From Spirosoma sp. KUDC1026 (lineage in GTDB: Bacteria; Bacteroidota; Bacteroidia; Cytophagales; Spirosomataceae), in the NCBI RefSeq assembly GCF_013375035.1, contig NZ_CP056032.1, positions 1,286,001 through 1,350,000 of the forward strand: a DNA stretch of 64,000 nucleotides, read 5' to 3'. Positions 1-9,184 of the stretch are shown here, in pieces; position 1 is the stretch's first letter; each line of letters opens with the position of its first letter. The notes beneath the pieces were generated by a model, which ran no database searches, was not told the origin of the DNA, and saw only the letters and a list, made by a program, of their open reading frames with translations. The position numbers and the translations under genes are program-made.

Positions 1-80
1 GGCAGCAGCTACGGCAGTATTTCCCCCATGCCGGCGCGAACGATACCAACGAGCTTTCCGACGATATATCGTTTGACTAA
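1..80 (+). CDS. 3' end of a TPM-domain protein (partial)
   Basis: One reading frame enters from the left edge and stops with TAA at 78-80. Its last 25 residues include YFPHAGANDTNELSDD, which resembles the acidic NEL(S/P)D-type tail of short TPM-domain (YgcG/TPM_phosphatase) proteins. Such genes often lie in tandem (lemA, TPM, TPM), and the next gene here is a TPM protein, so the context supports the call. Only the tail is visible; no domain residues can be checked. If this gene is real, the next gene's ATG at 28 would overlap it by 53 bases. Confidence 0.5.
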   Translation, partial: QQLRQYFPHAGANDTNELSDDISFD

Positions 81-915
81 AAATTCTGTGAATAGATCTG
101 TTTCAACGTTTCGTGGTTTCCGATCAACGGCCTGGCCAGTATTGCTGGTGCTGTTGTTGCTCGCCTTTCGGCTACAGGCGCAGGTAAGTAGTGCCGATTC
201 CGTGATTCCAAACCGGCCAAATCCACCCCGATTGGTCAACGATTTGGTGGGGATTCTGAGCCGCAGCGACCGGGCGCAACTGGAGCAGAAGCTACGATTG
301 TACAACGACTCTACCTCCACACAGATCACGATTGTCATCGTACGTGATACCGATCCATACCCAATTGGTGATTTCGCGTTTCAGGTAGGCCGGAAATGGG
401 GCGTTGGGCAGAAAGGAAAAAACAATGGACTAGTACTGGCCTGGGCTACCCAGACCCGAAAAATATTCATCGCCACGGGCTATGGCCTGGAAGGGGCTAT
501 ACCCGATGCTATTGCTAAGCGAATCATCTCCAACAAGATTGTACCAGCCTTTAAGCAGGAGCAGTATTACGCTGGTCTCGATGCGGCTACAACGGAGATC
601 ATCCAGCGTGCCCAGGGCGAATACAAGGCCGAACCCCGTGAGAAATCAGACGGCGGTGGATCGAGCATCTTTTTTATAATCATTATCGTCATGATCGTGG
701 TCTTTTTCATTTCCCGACGAAATGGTGGGGGCGGACGCAACAATAGGAATCGGGGCGGAGGTTTCTTTCCACCTGTCTTTTTTCCAACATCAACCTACTC
801 TGGCTGGGGAAGCTCCGGCGGTGGAGGTGGTGGTTTTGGGGGCGGTGGCGGAAGTGATTTCGGCGGCTTCGGTGGGGGTAGCTTCGGCGGTGGTGGCGCC
901 GGGGGGAATTATTAA
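28..915 (+). CDS. TPM-domain (YgcG-like) membrane protein with Gly-rich tail
   Basis: The 295-residue protein has a hydrophobic export segment near residues 37-49 ending in LQAQ, a TPM domain at about 66-195 (LVNDLVGILS, ITIVIVRDTDP, GLVLAWATQTRKIFIATGYGLEG split over the core), one membrane helix at 212-229 and a long Gly-rich tail ending GGGGAGGNY. TPM proteins of this shape are secreted or membrane-tethered; some have been tied to photosystem repair or phosphatase activity, but the bacterial role is not settled. The ATG at 28 overlaps the previous gene. In-frame TTG at 73 and GTG at 88 would give a more ordinary signal peptide, so the start is uncertain. Confidence 0.85.
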   Translation: MPARTIPTSFPTIYRLTKNSVNRSVSTFRGFRSTAWPVLLVLLLLAFRLQAQVSSADSVIPNRPNPPRLVNDLVGILSRSDRAQLEQKLRLYNDSTSTQITIVIVRDTDPYPIGDFAFQVGRKWGVGQKGKNNGLVLAWATQTRKIFIATGYGLEGAIPDAIAKRIISNKIVPAFKQEQYYAGLDAATTEIIQRAQGEYKAEPREKSDGGGSSIFFIIIIVMIVVFFISRRNGGGGRNNRNRGGGFFPPVFFPTSTYSGWGSSGGGGGGFGGGGGSDFGGFGGGSFGGGGAGGNY

Positions 916-930
916 AAGTTGTGCAACTGG

Positions 931-1813
931 CTAAGCTAATTTTTGCCTGACTGTTTCGACAAATTCGGCAGAAACGCCAGTGATAGCTGCAATTTTATCG
1001 TTATCAAAATCTGTCTGATGAAGAAGGTTAGCAATAATGGTTTCTTTCGCCTGATTTTTTCCCTCTTCAATTCTTTTCTGCTCGTTCTTAATGGCCAGTG
1101 CGTTGGCTGAGAGAGTCATCTCGTAAAACAGGCGGTTTTCGGGCGTCATTGCGCGCGTGTCCAGTTCTTTAATAGCTATGTCCAGCCACTCTTCCGTCCA
1201 GAATTGAGGAAACTGAGTAGGTGTATTAGTTGTGTCGAGTGTTTTCATCGTATAGATCAGCTTATCTAAGTCCGTTTCTACTTCACTTATTGCTTTATTA
1301 AACTTATCTAACTCTACAGTGATAAACCCGGGCCGCCGGTGCGGTAGTTTGGTCATCAATCAGTTCTCCGTTATTATTCTTTAGCGTAGCAACGTTATGA
1401 TAGTCAGTAATGTGCGGGAAAATGCTGACGGCTATGATACCAATACAATAGATTTTAGGTAAGCCTTCAAATTGATATTTTCCTTTTAAGATGATAGTGT
1501 TTAGTCGATACAGTGTGTAAAACTTCATGCGTTGAATAAACGTGGGATACTTCCCCAGTTGCATTTCGACGATGAAGTTATTACCCCGCTCGTCAACGCA
1601 AAACAAATCGTATATTCCACTGCGACTATCGCGCGTTATTCCCTGAATCTCATTTTGAATAAACTGAACCTCATTAATAGCTAACGGAGACTGGATGAGC
1701 GCTTGTAATGCCTTCCGTAAAAATCGGGTATCAGATTCATTTCCGAAGGTTACTTTGAATCCATAGTCGGAAAGGATAGAGATAAATCGCTCGTTGCTGT
1801 GGTACAAGTTCAT
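931..1813 (-). pseudogene. Rpn/PD-(D/E)XK nuclease-family transposase gene, frameshifted
   Basis: Two overlapping minus-strand frames together make one protein of the PDDEXK_2 / Rpn family. The first (1813-1304) has the N-terminal nuclease half: FISILSDYGFKVTFG, then GIYDLFCVDERGNNFIVEMQ, in which D and ExQ are the nuclease signature. The second (1359-931) continues with GFITVELDKFNKA, ETDLDKLIYTMK and a C-terminal MTPENRLFYEM/EEGK region. The shift lies in the C/G-rich stretch near 1322-1345, after the shared NNNGELIDDQT. Family members are normally one ORF of about 290-300 residues, so this copy is probably broken; a sequencing error or programmed frameshift is less likely. Members are called transposases in databases, but some act as recombination-promoting nucleases. 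Confidence 0.75.
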
Positions 1814-1912
1814 GCCTCAATATAGTCGCAAATAGGCCAGCAGAAGCTCGTTCCTCGTCGTAAATATTTCTCGATCAGCTAAAAGGTAATTGTCTCGTTG
1901 AGATTGTAAAAG

Positions 1913-1947
1913 AAAAAGCGTAACTGACATTTCCGGTTACGCTTTTT
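1913..1947. terminator. Bidirectional hairpin terminator after gmhA
   Basis: A 12-bp perfect stem (AAAAAGCGTAAC at 1913-1924 pairing with 1936-1947) with an 11-base loop lies just beyond the minus-strand stop of gmhA at 1954. Its A-run and T-run flanks would give a U-tract on both strands. Confidence 0.8.
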
Positions 1948-1953
1948 TATCTT

Positions 1954-2529
1954 CTACCCAATCACCTGTTTTTCAATCAGCAGAATGAACAGGTGAATAA
2001 CTTTGATGTGTATCTCCTGAATCCGGTCAGCGTAGCCAAAGTGCGGAACGCGAATTTCGACGTCGGCCTGCCCGGCTAATTTGCCCCCGTCCTTACCCGT
2101 CAGCAGTACGACTTTCATACCCTTCTGGCGGGCGGCTTCGACGGCGCGGATGATGTTGCCCGAATTACCACTGGTGCTCAGCCCGAGTAAGACGTCGCCT
2201 TCATTTCCCAGACCTTCCAGGAAACGGGAGAACACGTGTTCGTAACCAAAATCATTGCTGACGCACGAGAGGTGACTTACATCTGAAATGGCGATAGCTG
2301 CCAGTGAGCGTCGGTTATCGCGGTAACGACCCGACAACTCTTCGGCGAAGTGCATCGCGTCGCAATGGGAACCGCCATTGCCGCAGGAAATAATTTTCTT
2401 ACCGCTTTTTAAAGCATCGGCCATCAGGACGGCCGCCTGTTCGATAGCGGTAAGGTTATCAGGATTATTCAGAAACGTATCCAGAACGGATTGTGCTTCG
2501 GTTAGTTCGTGACGAATCAGGTCAAGCAT
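1954..2529 (-). CDS. gmhA: D-sedoheptulose-7-phosphate isomerase
   Basis: The 191-residue protein is a single SIS domain of the usual GmhA length. It converts sedoheptulose 7-phosphate to D-glycero-D-manno-heptose 7-phosphate, the first step of ADP-heptose synthesis for lipopolysaccharide core. Visible motifs are [20 protein letters not shown] (residues 48-67), [11 protein letters not shown] (116-126) and QEIHIKVIH, whose Q171 and H179 match the metal/catalytic Q and H of the E. coli enzyme, with the acidic pair at 63-64. The gene stands alone between a terminator and a flavin oxidoreductase. Other SIS isomerases such as DiaA are close relatives, but the QEIHIKxIH ending favours GmhA. Confidence 0.9.
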   Translation of the reverse strand: MLDLIRHELTEAQSVLDTFLNNPDNLTAIEQAAVLMADALKSGKKIISCGNGGSHCDAMHFAEELSGRYRDNRRSLAAIAISDVSHLSCVSNDFGYEHVFSRFLEGLGNEGDVLLGLSTSGNSGNIIRAVEAARQKGMKVVLLTGKDGGKLAGQADVEIRVPHFGYADRIQEIHIKVIHLFILLIEKQVIG

Positions 2530-2635
2530 GAAGATGCGTACTAATGTTGCAGACTAATAAAGTACAAAGGTTACCCTTTCCCCGCAACTCTACAAGACTG
2601 ATGCCCACTCACTAGCCCGAAACTAACCCGCATAC

Positions 2636-3655
2636 TCAGTCCTGAACGCCGGCCAATTGTTGCTCCTCGGCTAGTTCGTTACGGGCTTCCATCGCAATCT
2701 CGAATGACCGCAGGCGGGCCTGATGATCGAAGATAGATCCGGTCAGAATTACCTCGTCTGGTTGTGTCTGGTCGATAAACCGTTTCAGCCAGTCTTTCAC
2801 CGTGTCGCGCGAGCCAACCGCCGAGTACCGTAGCGTATGGTCGATGATGGCTTGTTCAGCACTCGACCAGGCCTTATCCGGGTTATCCAGCGGTGGTGGC
2901 ATAGGACCGGGCATACCAAAGCGAATGTTGATAAACTGCTGCTGAAGCGACGTGTAAAGCCGCTGGGCCTCCCGGTCCGTATCGGCAGCAACCACATTGG
3001 CCGCCACCATAACATAAGGCTTTTCTAACTGCTCCGACGGCTTGAACCGGCTGCGATATAACTGAATAGCCCGCATCAACTCGTTGGGTGAGAAGTGGGA
3101 AGCGAAGGCGTAGGGAAGCCCCAGCAGAGCCGCCAGCTGAGCACCAAACAAACTCGACCCCAGTATCCAGATCGGTACGTTCAGACCCGCACCGGGTACG
3201 GCCCGTACCTGTTGACCGGGTTCAGCAGGCTGAAAATAGCGCTGCAGCTCGACTACATCCTGCGGAAACGTATCGGGGCCCGTCTGATCGCGACGCAAGG
3301 CGTAAGCGGTTGCGCCGTCGGCACCGGGCGCGCGACCCAGTCCCAGGTCAACCCGGCCCGGATACATGGATTCCAGCGTACCAAACTGCTCAGCAACAAC
3401 CAGAGGGGAGTGGTTTGGGAGCATGATACCTCCCGAGCCAACACGGATAGTTTGGGTGCCCGCAGCTACGTAACCAATGACCACCGATGTAGCGGCACTG
3501 GCTACACCCGTCATATTATGATGTTCGGCCAGCCAGAACCGGTTATAGCCCCAGGCTTCGGCGTGTTGCGCCAAATCCAGTGAGTTACGAAACGATTGAG
3601 CCGCCGAACTGCCTGCCGTAATTGGCGAAAGGTCCAGCACAGAAAAGGGAATCAT
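2636..3655 (-). CDS. LLM-class flavin-dependent oxidoreductase
   Basis: The 339-residue protein has the bacterial luciferase-like TIM-barrel fold of the YhbW/MsnO8 group. It opens with FSVLDLSPI, followed by [15 protein letters not shown], the [15 protein letters not shown] flavin-pocket segment and the DLGLGRAPG turn, all typical of the family. These enzymes use FMNH2 and O2 to oxidise small substrates; the substrate here cannot be told from sequence. It is cytoplasmic, with no signal peptide. It is separated from gmhA by about 100 bases and from the divergent sigma-factor gene by 250 A+T-rich bases. Confidence 0.88.
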   Translation of the reverse strand: MIPFSVLDLSPITAGSSAAQSFRNSLDLAQHAEAWGYNRFWLAEHHNMTGVASAATSVVIGYVAAGTQTIRVGSGGIMLPNHSPLVVAEQFGTLESMYPGRVDLGLGRAPGADGATAYALRRDQTGPDTFPQDVVELQRYFQPAEPGQQVRAVPGAGLNVPIWILGSSLFGAQLAALLGLPYAFASHFSPNELMRAIQLYRSRFKPSEQLEKPYVMVAANVVAADTDREAQRLYTSLQQQFINIRFGMPGPMPPPLDNPDKAWSSAEQAIIDHTLRYSAVGSRDTVKDWLKRFIDQTQPDEVILTGSIFDHQARLRSFEIAMEARNELAEEQQLAGVQD

Positions 3656-3905
3656 AGCGGTAGTGCGTTTTGATACATTTAAAACATTGAATGTGTCATA
3701 AAAGCTCCCAATAGCTCTACAACTATTCGCTGACTGCCAATTAATGAGACTACGCTCGATTTTATCTAATTGTTAAAGTTTTATATGTTATCAGAAAAAT
3801 TATACTTAGTTCGTGATCATTGTATTATTAGTAGTATTTTTAAAATCATTTAGGGATTTTTTTCTTTCAGTTGACTATACATAAACCGTCTACCAATTAT
3901 CTCGG

Positions 3906-4463
3906 ATGAAGTACCAGTCGATTTCGGATGAGCAGCTCATACTGTTTCTCAAAGACGGCGATACCGTTGCCTTTGAAGAAATTTATAACCGGTACTGGTA
4001 CAGATTATTTGGGCTGGCGTATCAGCAGACGGGAACAAAAGAAGAAGCCGAAGAACTGGTGCACGACCTGTTCGAAAGCATCTGGAACAGACGGCAGCAG
4101 ATCGTGATCAACCATCTGGGAGCATATCTGATGGTGGCCATGAAGCACCTGGCAACGAATTACATCAAGTCGCAGATTAACCACCGGAAGCTGCAGGAGT
4201 ACCTGATCTTTCACCAGATGCAGCAGTCGTTCTCCACCGAGGAACTGGTCAACTACGGCGATCTGTCCGACGCACTAAAGGAAGTAATGAAGAAACTACC
4301 CGAGAAGACCAGCGAGATTTTCAAGCTGAGCCGATTCGAAAATCAGTCCGTCAAGGATATTGCCAGTTTGCTGAACCTGTCGGAAAAAGCCGTTGAGTAC
4401 CACATTACCAAATCCATGAAACTACTGAAGGAAAACCTGAGAGCCTACCACAATTACAATTAA
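3906..4463 (+). CDS. ECF RNA polymerase sigma factor
   Basis: The 185-residue protein has sigma-70 region 2 at about residues 20-85 (FEEIYNRYWYRLFGLAYQ, EAEELVHDLFESIW) and region 4 at about 120-175 (KLPEKTSEIFKLSRFENQSVKDIA, then LNLSEKAVEYHITKSMKLL). This is the Bacteroidota ECF type found next to FecR and SusC. Forty-eight bases downstream lies an anti-sigma gene and then SusC with an STN domain. The three form the standard trans-envelope signalling set: ligand in SusC, signal through STN to FecR, release of sigma. It very likely drives the locus 5661-13218. Confidence 0.93.
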   Translation: MKYQSISDEQLILFLKDGDTVAFEEIYNRYWYRLFGLAYQQTGTKEEAEELVHDLFESIWNRRQQIVINHLGAYLMVAMKHLATNYIKSQINHRKLQEYLIFHQMQQSFSTEELVNYGDLSDALKEVMKKLPEKTSEIFKLSRFENQSVKDIASLLNLSEKAVEYHITKSMKLLKENLRAYHNYN

Positions 4464-4511
4464 GTCGCTTATCACGATTCCGTGTTTCATCTATTCTGAA
4501 ACGTCCCTGAC

Positions 4512-5519
4512 ATGTCACAGTACGAGTTTGACCAGCTCCTTCAGAAGTATCTCGCCGGCGGCTGTGAACCTGCTGAGGAGAAATTGATTGCTGACTGGTG
4601 CGAACGCACGGATGGGCAACTGCCGACATCCATCGATAACCGGGAGCAGGACGCAATTCGGCAGCGACTGTGGACACGGCTATCGTCGACGATCAACGGC
4701 AAACCGCGAAGACGACCGCTCTTTTTTCAGAAACGGGGCCTGGGCATTGTCTGCGGATTGTTCCTGCTGGTTGGCATTGGTTTCTGGGTACGCAATACCA
4801 GCACATCAGAACCCCCGCTATTAACCCAGTTCACGTTGTCAGGAGGAAATCGCGAAGTGTGCAATACCGGGAAACAACCGCAGACAATCTGGCTGGAAGA
4901 GGGAACAATGGTTACGTTACAGCCCAAGGCGGTGTTGAATTATCCCGTTCATTTTGCCCGGCAGGACCGGACGGTATTTCTGAAAGGCGAGGCTTTTTTC
5001 AATGTAAAACGCAACCCAGCCAAGCCCTTTATTGTGCATACCGGCGAGTTGGTGACCGAAGTGCTGGGAACGAGCTTTAGGATCAAGGCCAGCGAAGACG
5101 CCAAAGAAATCGAGGTCGCTGTGGTAACGGGCCGGGTGGCGGTGTATCAGATGAGCGACCGGGAGGTGAAGCAACGGAAAGAAGTGATTCTGAAACCAAA
5201 CCAGAAGATCGATTTCGATAGTCGCCGGAAGCAGCTGATTCCCAGTTTGGTCGATCATCCGACCAGGCTGATTGCCAAACGCCAGCCTGTACAGCTGGTT
5301 TTTGAGGCTGTTCCGCTGCAGGACGTATTAACGCAGCTGCAGGCGATTTACGGAATTGATATTTTCCTGGAGAATGACGTTCTGACGGCCTGCGTATTAA
5401 CGGCGGATTTAACCGATCTGCCGCTCTACAAACAACTTGAATTGATCTGTAGATCGCTCAACGCTGATTACGAAACCAGAGGTACCAGCATTTTCATCCG
5501 TGGTGTGGGGTGCCAGTAA
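4512..5519 (+). CDS. FecR-family anti-sigma factor
   Basis: The 335-residue inner-membrane protein has a cytoplasmic sigma-binding N-terminus (residues 1-75), one membrane helix at about 77-93, a periplasmic FecR domain at about 110-215 (GTMVTLQPKAVLNYPVHF, TEVLGTSFRI) and a C-terminal DUF4974 domain at about 255-330 (VFEAVPLQDVLTQLQAIYGI). It should hold the preceding sigma factor and receive the signal from the STN domain of the SusC protein that follows. Gene order and spacing support a sigma/FecR/SusC operon. Confidence 0.93.
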   Translation: MSQYEFDQLLQKYLAGGCEPAEEKLIADWCERTDGQLPTSIDNREQDAIRQRLWTRLSSTINGKPRRRPLFFQKRGLGIVCGLFLLVGIGFWVRNTSTSEPPLLTQFTLSGGNREVCNTGKQPQTIWLEEGTMVTLQPKAVLNYPVHFARQDRTVFLKGEAFFNVKRNPAKPFIVHTGELVTEVLGTSFRIKASEDAKEIEVAVVTGRVAVYQMSDREVKQRKEVILKPNQKIDFDSRRKQLIPSLVDHPTRLIAKRQPVQLVFEAVPLQDVLTQLQAIYGIDIFLENDVLTACVLTADLTDLPLYKQLELICRSLNADYETRGTSIFIRGVGCQ

Positions 5520-5660
5520 TACTGCGGATTCAACTTCATCAATTTCTTAACGAAACAGGCTGTAACAAACGCCATGAGCGATTCGTGTAGCTGCCTGCCC
5601 TGGTCCATTAACGGGCCGAATAAACAATGCCATTGCGTACTCTTAAACCCTTGTACCTAT

Positions 5661-8600
5661 ATGAAAATTAAGTTCTACGTACGATTCCCCTGGCGGAATG
5701 TACTTTGTCTGTGCGTTACGTGCGCACTGCTGCTGGGTGCTGGCAGCAGCATCGTACGGGCCCGCCCCACCCATGCCCAGGAAATCCTGAACCGAACGCT
5801 GTCCATTAAGCTGGAATCGGTGGATGTGAAAAATGCCCTGTCGCAGATTGAAAAACAGGCGAACGTGCGGTTTGTCTACAGTCTACAAACTATTCAGCCA
5901 TCGAGAAAGGTATCACTACGGGCCGAGAATCAGAAGTTGTCTGCTATTCTTAACGAATTGCTGACGCCCATCGGTGTGACGTATGAGGAAGTTAGCTCCC
6001 GGATTGTGCTTCGAAAAATAAATTTGAAGGCGGAGGTCAATTCGTTGTCCACAGAGCAGCCGTTACCCCCAGTCACCATTACCGGCCGAGTAATAGATCG
6101 ATCCGGAGCACCTGTTCCGGGCGTAACGATTCTAGTGAAAAATAGTCAGACGGGCACCACTACCGATGCGACAGGAAAGTTTTCAATTACTGCACCGGAT
6201 GACGGCGTACTGATTTTCAGTGCGATTGGTTTCGAGCGACAGGAAGTAGCAGTAGGCAATCAGACGCAGCTGACCGTATCCATGACGGAAGCTGATCAGA
6301 GCCTGAATGAAGTAGTTGTAACGGCGCTGGGGATCAAAAAAGAAGCGAAGCGACTCGGCTATGCAACCGCCGTAGTCAGTCCTGAGCAAATTACGACCAA
6401 CCGTACCGTCAATTTTATGAACGCCCTGCAGGGCAAGATTGCCGGGGTAAACATCAGCAACCTTGGTACAGGTGCTGCGGGTACCAGTAAAATCCGGATT
6501 CGGGGACAGTCGTCATTTTCCGGACAGAACAGTCCACTGATTGTCATCAACGGAGTACCAGTAGACAATACCAATTTCGGGCAGAATAACGGCAATACAG
6601 GTAGTGACAACTCGATCGCCAACCGTGGGGCCAATTACTCGGATGGGGGTGATGGTCTTTCGTCCATCAACCCGGATGATATTGAAGGAATGACCGTACT
6701 GAAAGGCGGCACGGCAGCTGCTTTGTACGGCTCTCGGGCGAAGGATGGAGTAATCATGATCACGACCAAAACAAAAGGGAGTGGTCAGGGGATCGGTGTA
6801 ACGTACAATACAAACTTTACGACCGATCACGCGCTGGATTATACAGACTTTCAGTATGACTACGGACAGGGAGAATACGGCGTTCGGCCAACGGCACCCA
6901 ACCCAACATCGGGCGTATGGAGTTTCGGAGAGCGGTTTGCGGGACAGACACAGGTTCTTTTTAATGGGCTAGTGCTGCCCTACGAGCCGATTCGCAACCG
7001 GATTAATAAATTTTACCGGGAAGGCTCGACCTGGACCAACTCAATCGCTGTCTCGTCCGGTAGCGATAAAGGAGGTTTCAACCTGTCGGTATCCAATACG
7101 GATAACAAGGGTATTACGCCCAACAATACGTTTAACCGGAAGACGATCAACCTGGGATTCAGTTATAACCTGTCGCCCCAGCTCACGGTAACGGGGACAA
7201 TCAATTACTCGAACGAGAATAATAAAAATCCACCCCAGATCGGTCAGCAGGATAACAGCATTCCGACCGTATTATACACGCTGGCCAACTCCTTGCCGCT
7301 GGAAGTACTGAACGCCAATCAGATTAATCCGGCCACGGGCAATGAGTACGTGTATTCCCGCTTCCAGAACCGGACGAACCCATACTTCGTGCTGAATAAT
7401 AAATTTGAAAATATTCGTCGCGACCGGCTCTTCGGCAATCTTGCCGCCCGCTATAACGTAACAGACTGGTTGTATGGCCAGGTGCGCGTTGGGCAGGATT
7501 TCTGGGCGCGCGATCAGGACTACAACTTCCCAACGGGCCAGGCATCCCTGGCCGCTGCTCCAGCCGGGTTTGTTAATGGGAACTACGTACAGGAAGCCCG
7601 TCGGTTCCGGGAGTTGAACACCGACTTCCTGATCGGTGCTAATCGGAAGTTCGGGCCAATTGGTGTTGACCTGACCGTGGGGGGCAACCAACTGTATCGC
7701 CGGAGTGATCTGAACAGTGTACTGGTGACCGATTTCATTGTGCGGGGACTGTACGTACCGCAAAATGGCCGCGTCAAGGATCCCCTTTATGGATTAAGTG
7801 AGCGAAAAGTCAATTCGTTGTATGGCGCGGCTGAGTTTTCTTACCAGGACTTTTTGTATTTGAACGCCACGGTGCGTAACGACTGGTTCTCTACGCTTGC
7901 GCCCGGAAATCGCAGCATTTTGTATCCATCAGTAACAGGAAGCTTTGTATTCTCCCAGGCGTTTTCGTCGTTACCCCGCTGGCTGAATTTTGGTAAGCTG
8001 CGGGCAGCTTATGCCGAAGTAGGCAGCGATGGTGACGTAGCGCCTTACTCGAACAATCTATTCTATGCCGTTGCCGCCAATCTGTTTCCTAACTCCGCTG
8101 GTCTGAACCAGCCGGTTGGCACCATTACGTCCAATACCGTTCCAAATGCCAACCTGAAACCAAGCCGGACGGCTGAAACCGAGGTTGGGCTGGAAATGAA
8201 GCTGTTCGATAGCCGGGTTGGTCTGGATCTGGCGTTCTACAACAAAATCACGAGCGATCAAATTGTAGCCGCGCAAACCTCCGATGCATCTGGCTATACC
8301 AGCACGCTCATCAACAACGGCGCCAGTCGAAACCGAGGGGTAGAAGTTCTGCTTAACCTGGTTCCCGTTCGGACAAAGGATTTCTCCTGGGATATTACGT
8401 TGAATGGCTCCTACAACCAGACAAAACTGCTGCGGCTGCTCACCGAAACACCGGGCGAGCAGATTGTGGTGGGCACCGGTATTTACGTGGGCGAACTGCG
8501 CCAGGTTGTCGGACAGCCGCTGGGGCAGTTGTACACGTATGGTTACCAGCGTGACGCACAGGGACGTATTGTACACGGCGGTGACGGGCTGCCCCTGCGT

Positions 8601-9164
8601 ACGCCGTCACCAATTTCGCTGGGATCAGCCCTGCCGAAATTTCTGGGTGGCATCACGAACAGCTTTGCTTATAAAGGCATCAACCTATCGGTACTGGTAG
8701 ACTTCAAACTCGGCGGTAAAATGATTTCGGGAACAAACCTGAATTTGTTCCGGCACGGGCTGCAGAAAGAGACGCTGGTTGGCCGGGGTGATCCCGACAA
8801 TAAAATGGTCGGAGCCGGGGTGAACCAGAATGGTGAAGCCAACACGGTCCGGGCTTTTGTACAGGATTACTACTCGGTAGGACGCTCCAAGAGTCTGGGC
8901 GAACAGGTAATCTATGACGCTGGCTTCTGGAAACTACGGCAAATCAGTCTGGGCTATGATTTTACAAAATTCCTTCCCAAATCCCTCTTCATCAAAGGGA
9001 TCCGGGTCAGCGCCGTAGCTAACAATGTTGCTGTCCTGAAAAAATGGGTGCCCAACATCGATCCTGAACAGTTTGGCTTCAGTTCCGACAATCTAATTGG
9101 TCTTGAATCAACCGGCCTACCCATTACACGGAGCGTTGGCTTCAATTTGAACGTTCGCTTTTAA
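5661..9164 (+). CDS. SusC/RagA-type TonB-linked outer-membrane transporter with STN domain
   Basis: From the ATG at 5661 the protein has 1167 residues. That start puts a signal peptide (MKIKFYVRFPWR...HAQ) at the N-terminus; the in-frame ATG at 5574 would add 29 unrelated residues. Domains in order: STN (secretin/TonB short N-terminal, LSIKLESVDVKNALSQIEKQ), a CarboxypepD_reg-like beta-sandwich (ITGRVIDRSGAPVPGVTI), the LNEVVVTALGIKKE segment leading to the plug, then a 22-strand barrel ending SVGFNLNVRF. It imports an unknown glycan fragment with its SusD partner and, through STN, should signal to FecR just upstream. Many SusC proteins lack STN, so its presence ties uptake to the sigma pair. 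Confidence 0.95.
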   Translation: MKIKFYVRFPWRNVLCLCVTCALLLGAGSSIVRARPTHAQEILNRTLSIKLESVDVKNALSQIEKQANVRFVYSLQTIQPSRKVSLRAENQKLSAILNELLTPIGVTYEEVSSRIVLRKINLKAEVNSLSTEQPLPPVTITGRVIDRSGAPVPGVTILVKNSQTGTTTDATGKFSITAPDDGVLIFSAIGFERQEVAVGNQTQLTVSMTEADQSLNEVVVTALGIKKEAKRLGYATAVVSPEQITTNRTVNFMNALQGKIAGVNISNLGTGAAGTSKIRIRGQSSFSGQNSPLIVINGVPVDNTNFGQNNGNTGSDNSIANRGANYSDGGDGLSSINPDDIEGMTVLKGGTAAALYGSRAKDGVIMITTKTKGSGQGIGVTYNTNFTTDHALDYTDFQYDYGQGEYGVRPTAPNPTSGVWSFGERFAGQTQVLFNGLVLPYEPIRNRINKFYREGSTWTNSIAVSSGSDKGGFNLSVSNTDNKGITPNNTFNRKTINLGFSYNLSPQLTVTGTINYSNENNKNPPQIGQQDNSIPTVLYTLANSLPLEVLNANQINPATGNEYVYSRFQNRTNPYFVLNNKFENIRRDRLFGNLAARYNVTDWLYGQVRVGQDFWARDQDYNFPTGQASLAAAPAGFVNGNYVQEARRFRELNTDFLIGANRKFGPIGVDLTVGGNQLYRRSDLNSVLVTDFIVRGLYVPQNGRVKDPLYGLSERKVNSLYGAAEFSYQDFLYLNATVRNDWFSTLAPGNRSILYPSVTGSFVFSQAFSSLPRWLNFGKLRAAYAEVGSDGDVAPYSNNLFYAVAANLFPNSAGLNQPVGTITSNTVPNANLKPSRTAETEVGLEMKLFDSRVGLDLAFYNKITSDQIVAAQTSDASGYTSTLINNGASRNRGVEVLLNLVPVRTKDFSWDITLNGSYNQTKLLRLLTETPGEQIVVGTGIYVGELRQVVGQPLGQLYTYGYQRDAQGRIVHGGDGLPLRTPSPISLGSALPKFLGGITNSFAYKGINLSVLVDFKLGGKMISGTNLNLFRHGLQKETLVGRGDPDNKMVGAGVNQNGEANTVRAFVQDYYSVGRSKSLGEQVIYDAGFWKLRQISLGYDFTKFLPKSLFIKGIRVSAVANNVAVLKKWVPNIDPEQFGFSSDNLIGLESTGLPITRSVGFNLNVRF

Positions 9165-9184
9165 TCGAAACTCTGTCCTGACTT

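Noticed and set aside
5574-5660. Upstream ATG of the first SusC gene as start
   Set aside because: It adds 29 Cys-rich residues before a normal signal peptide that begins at 5661.
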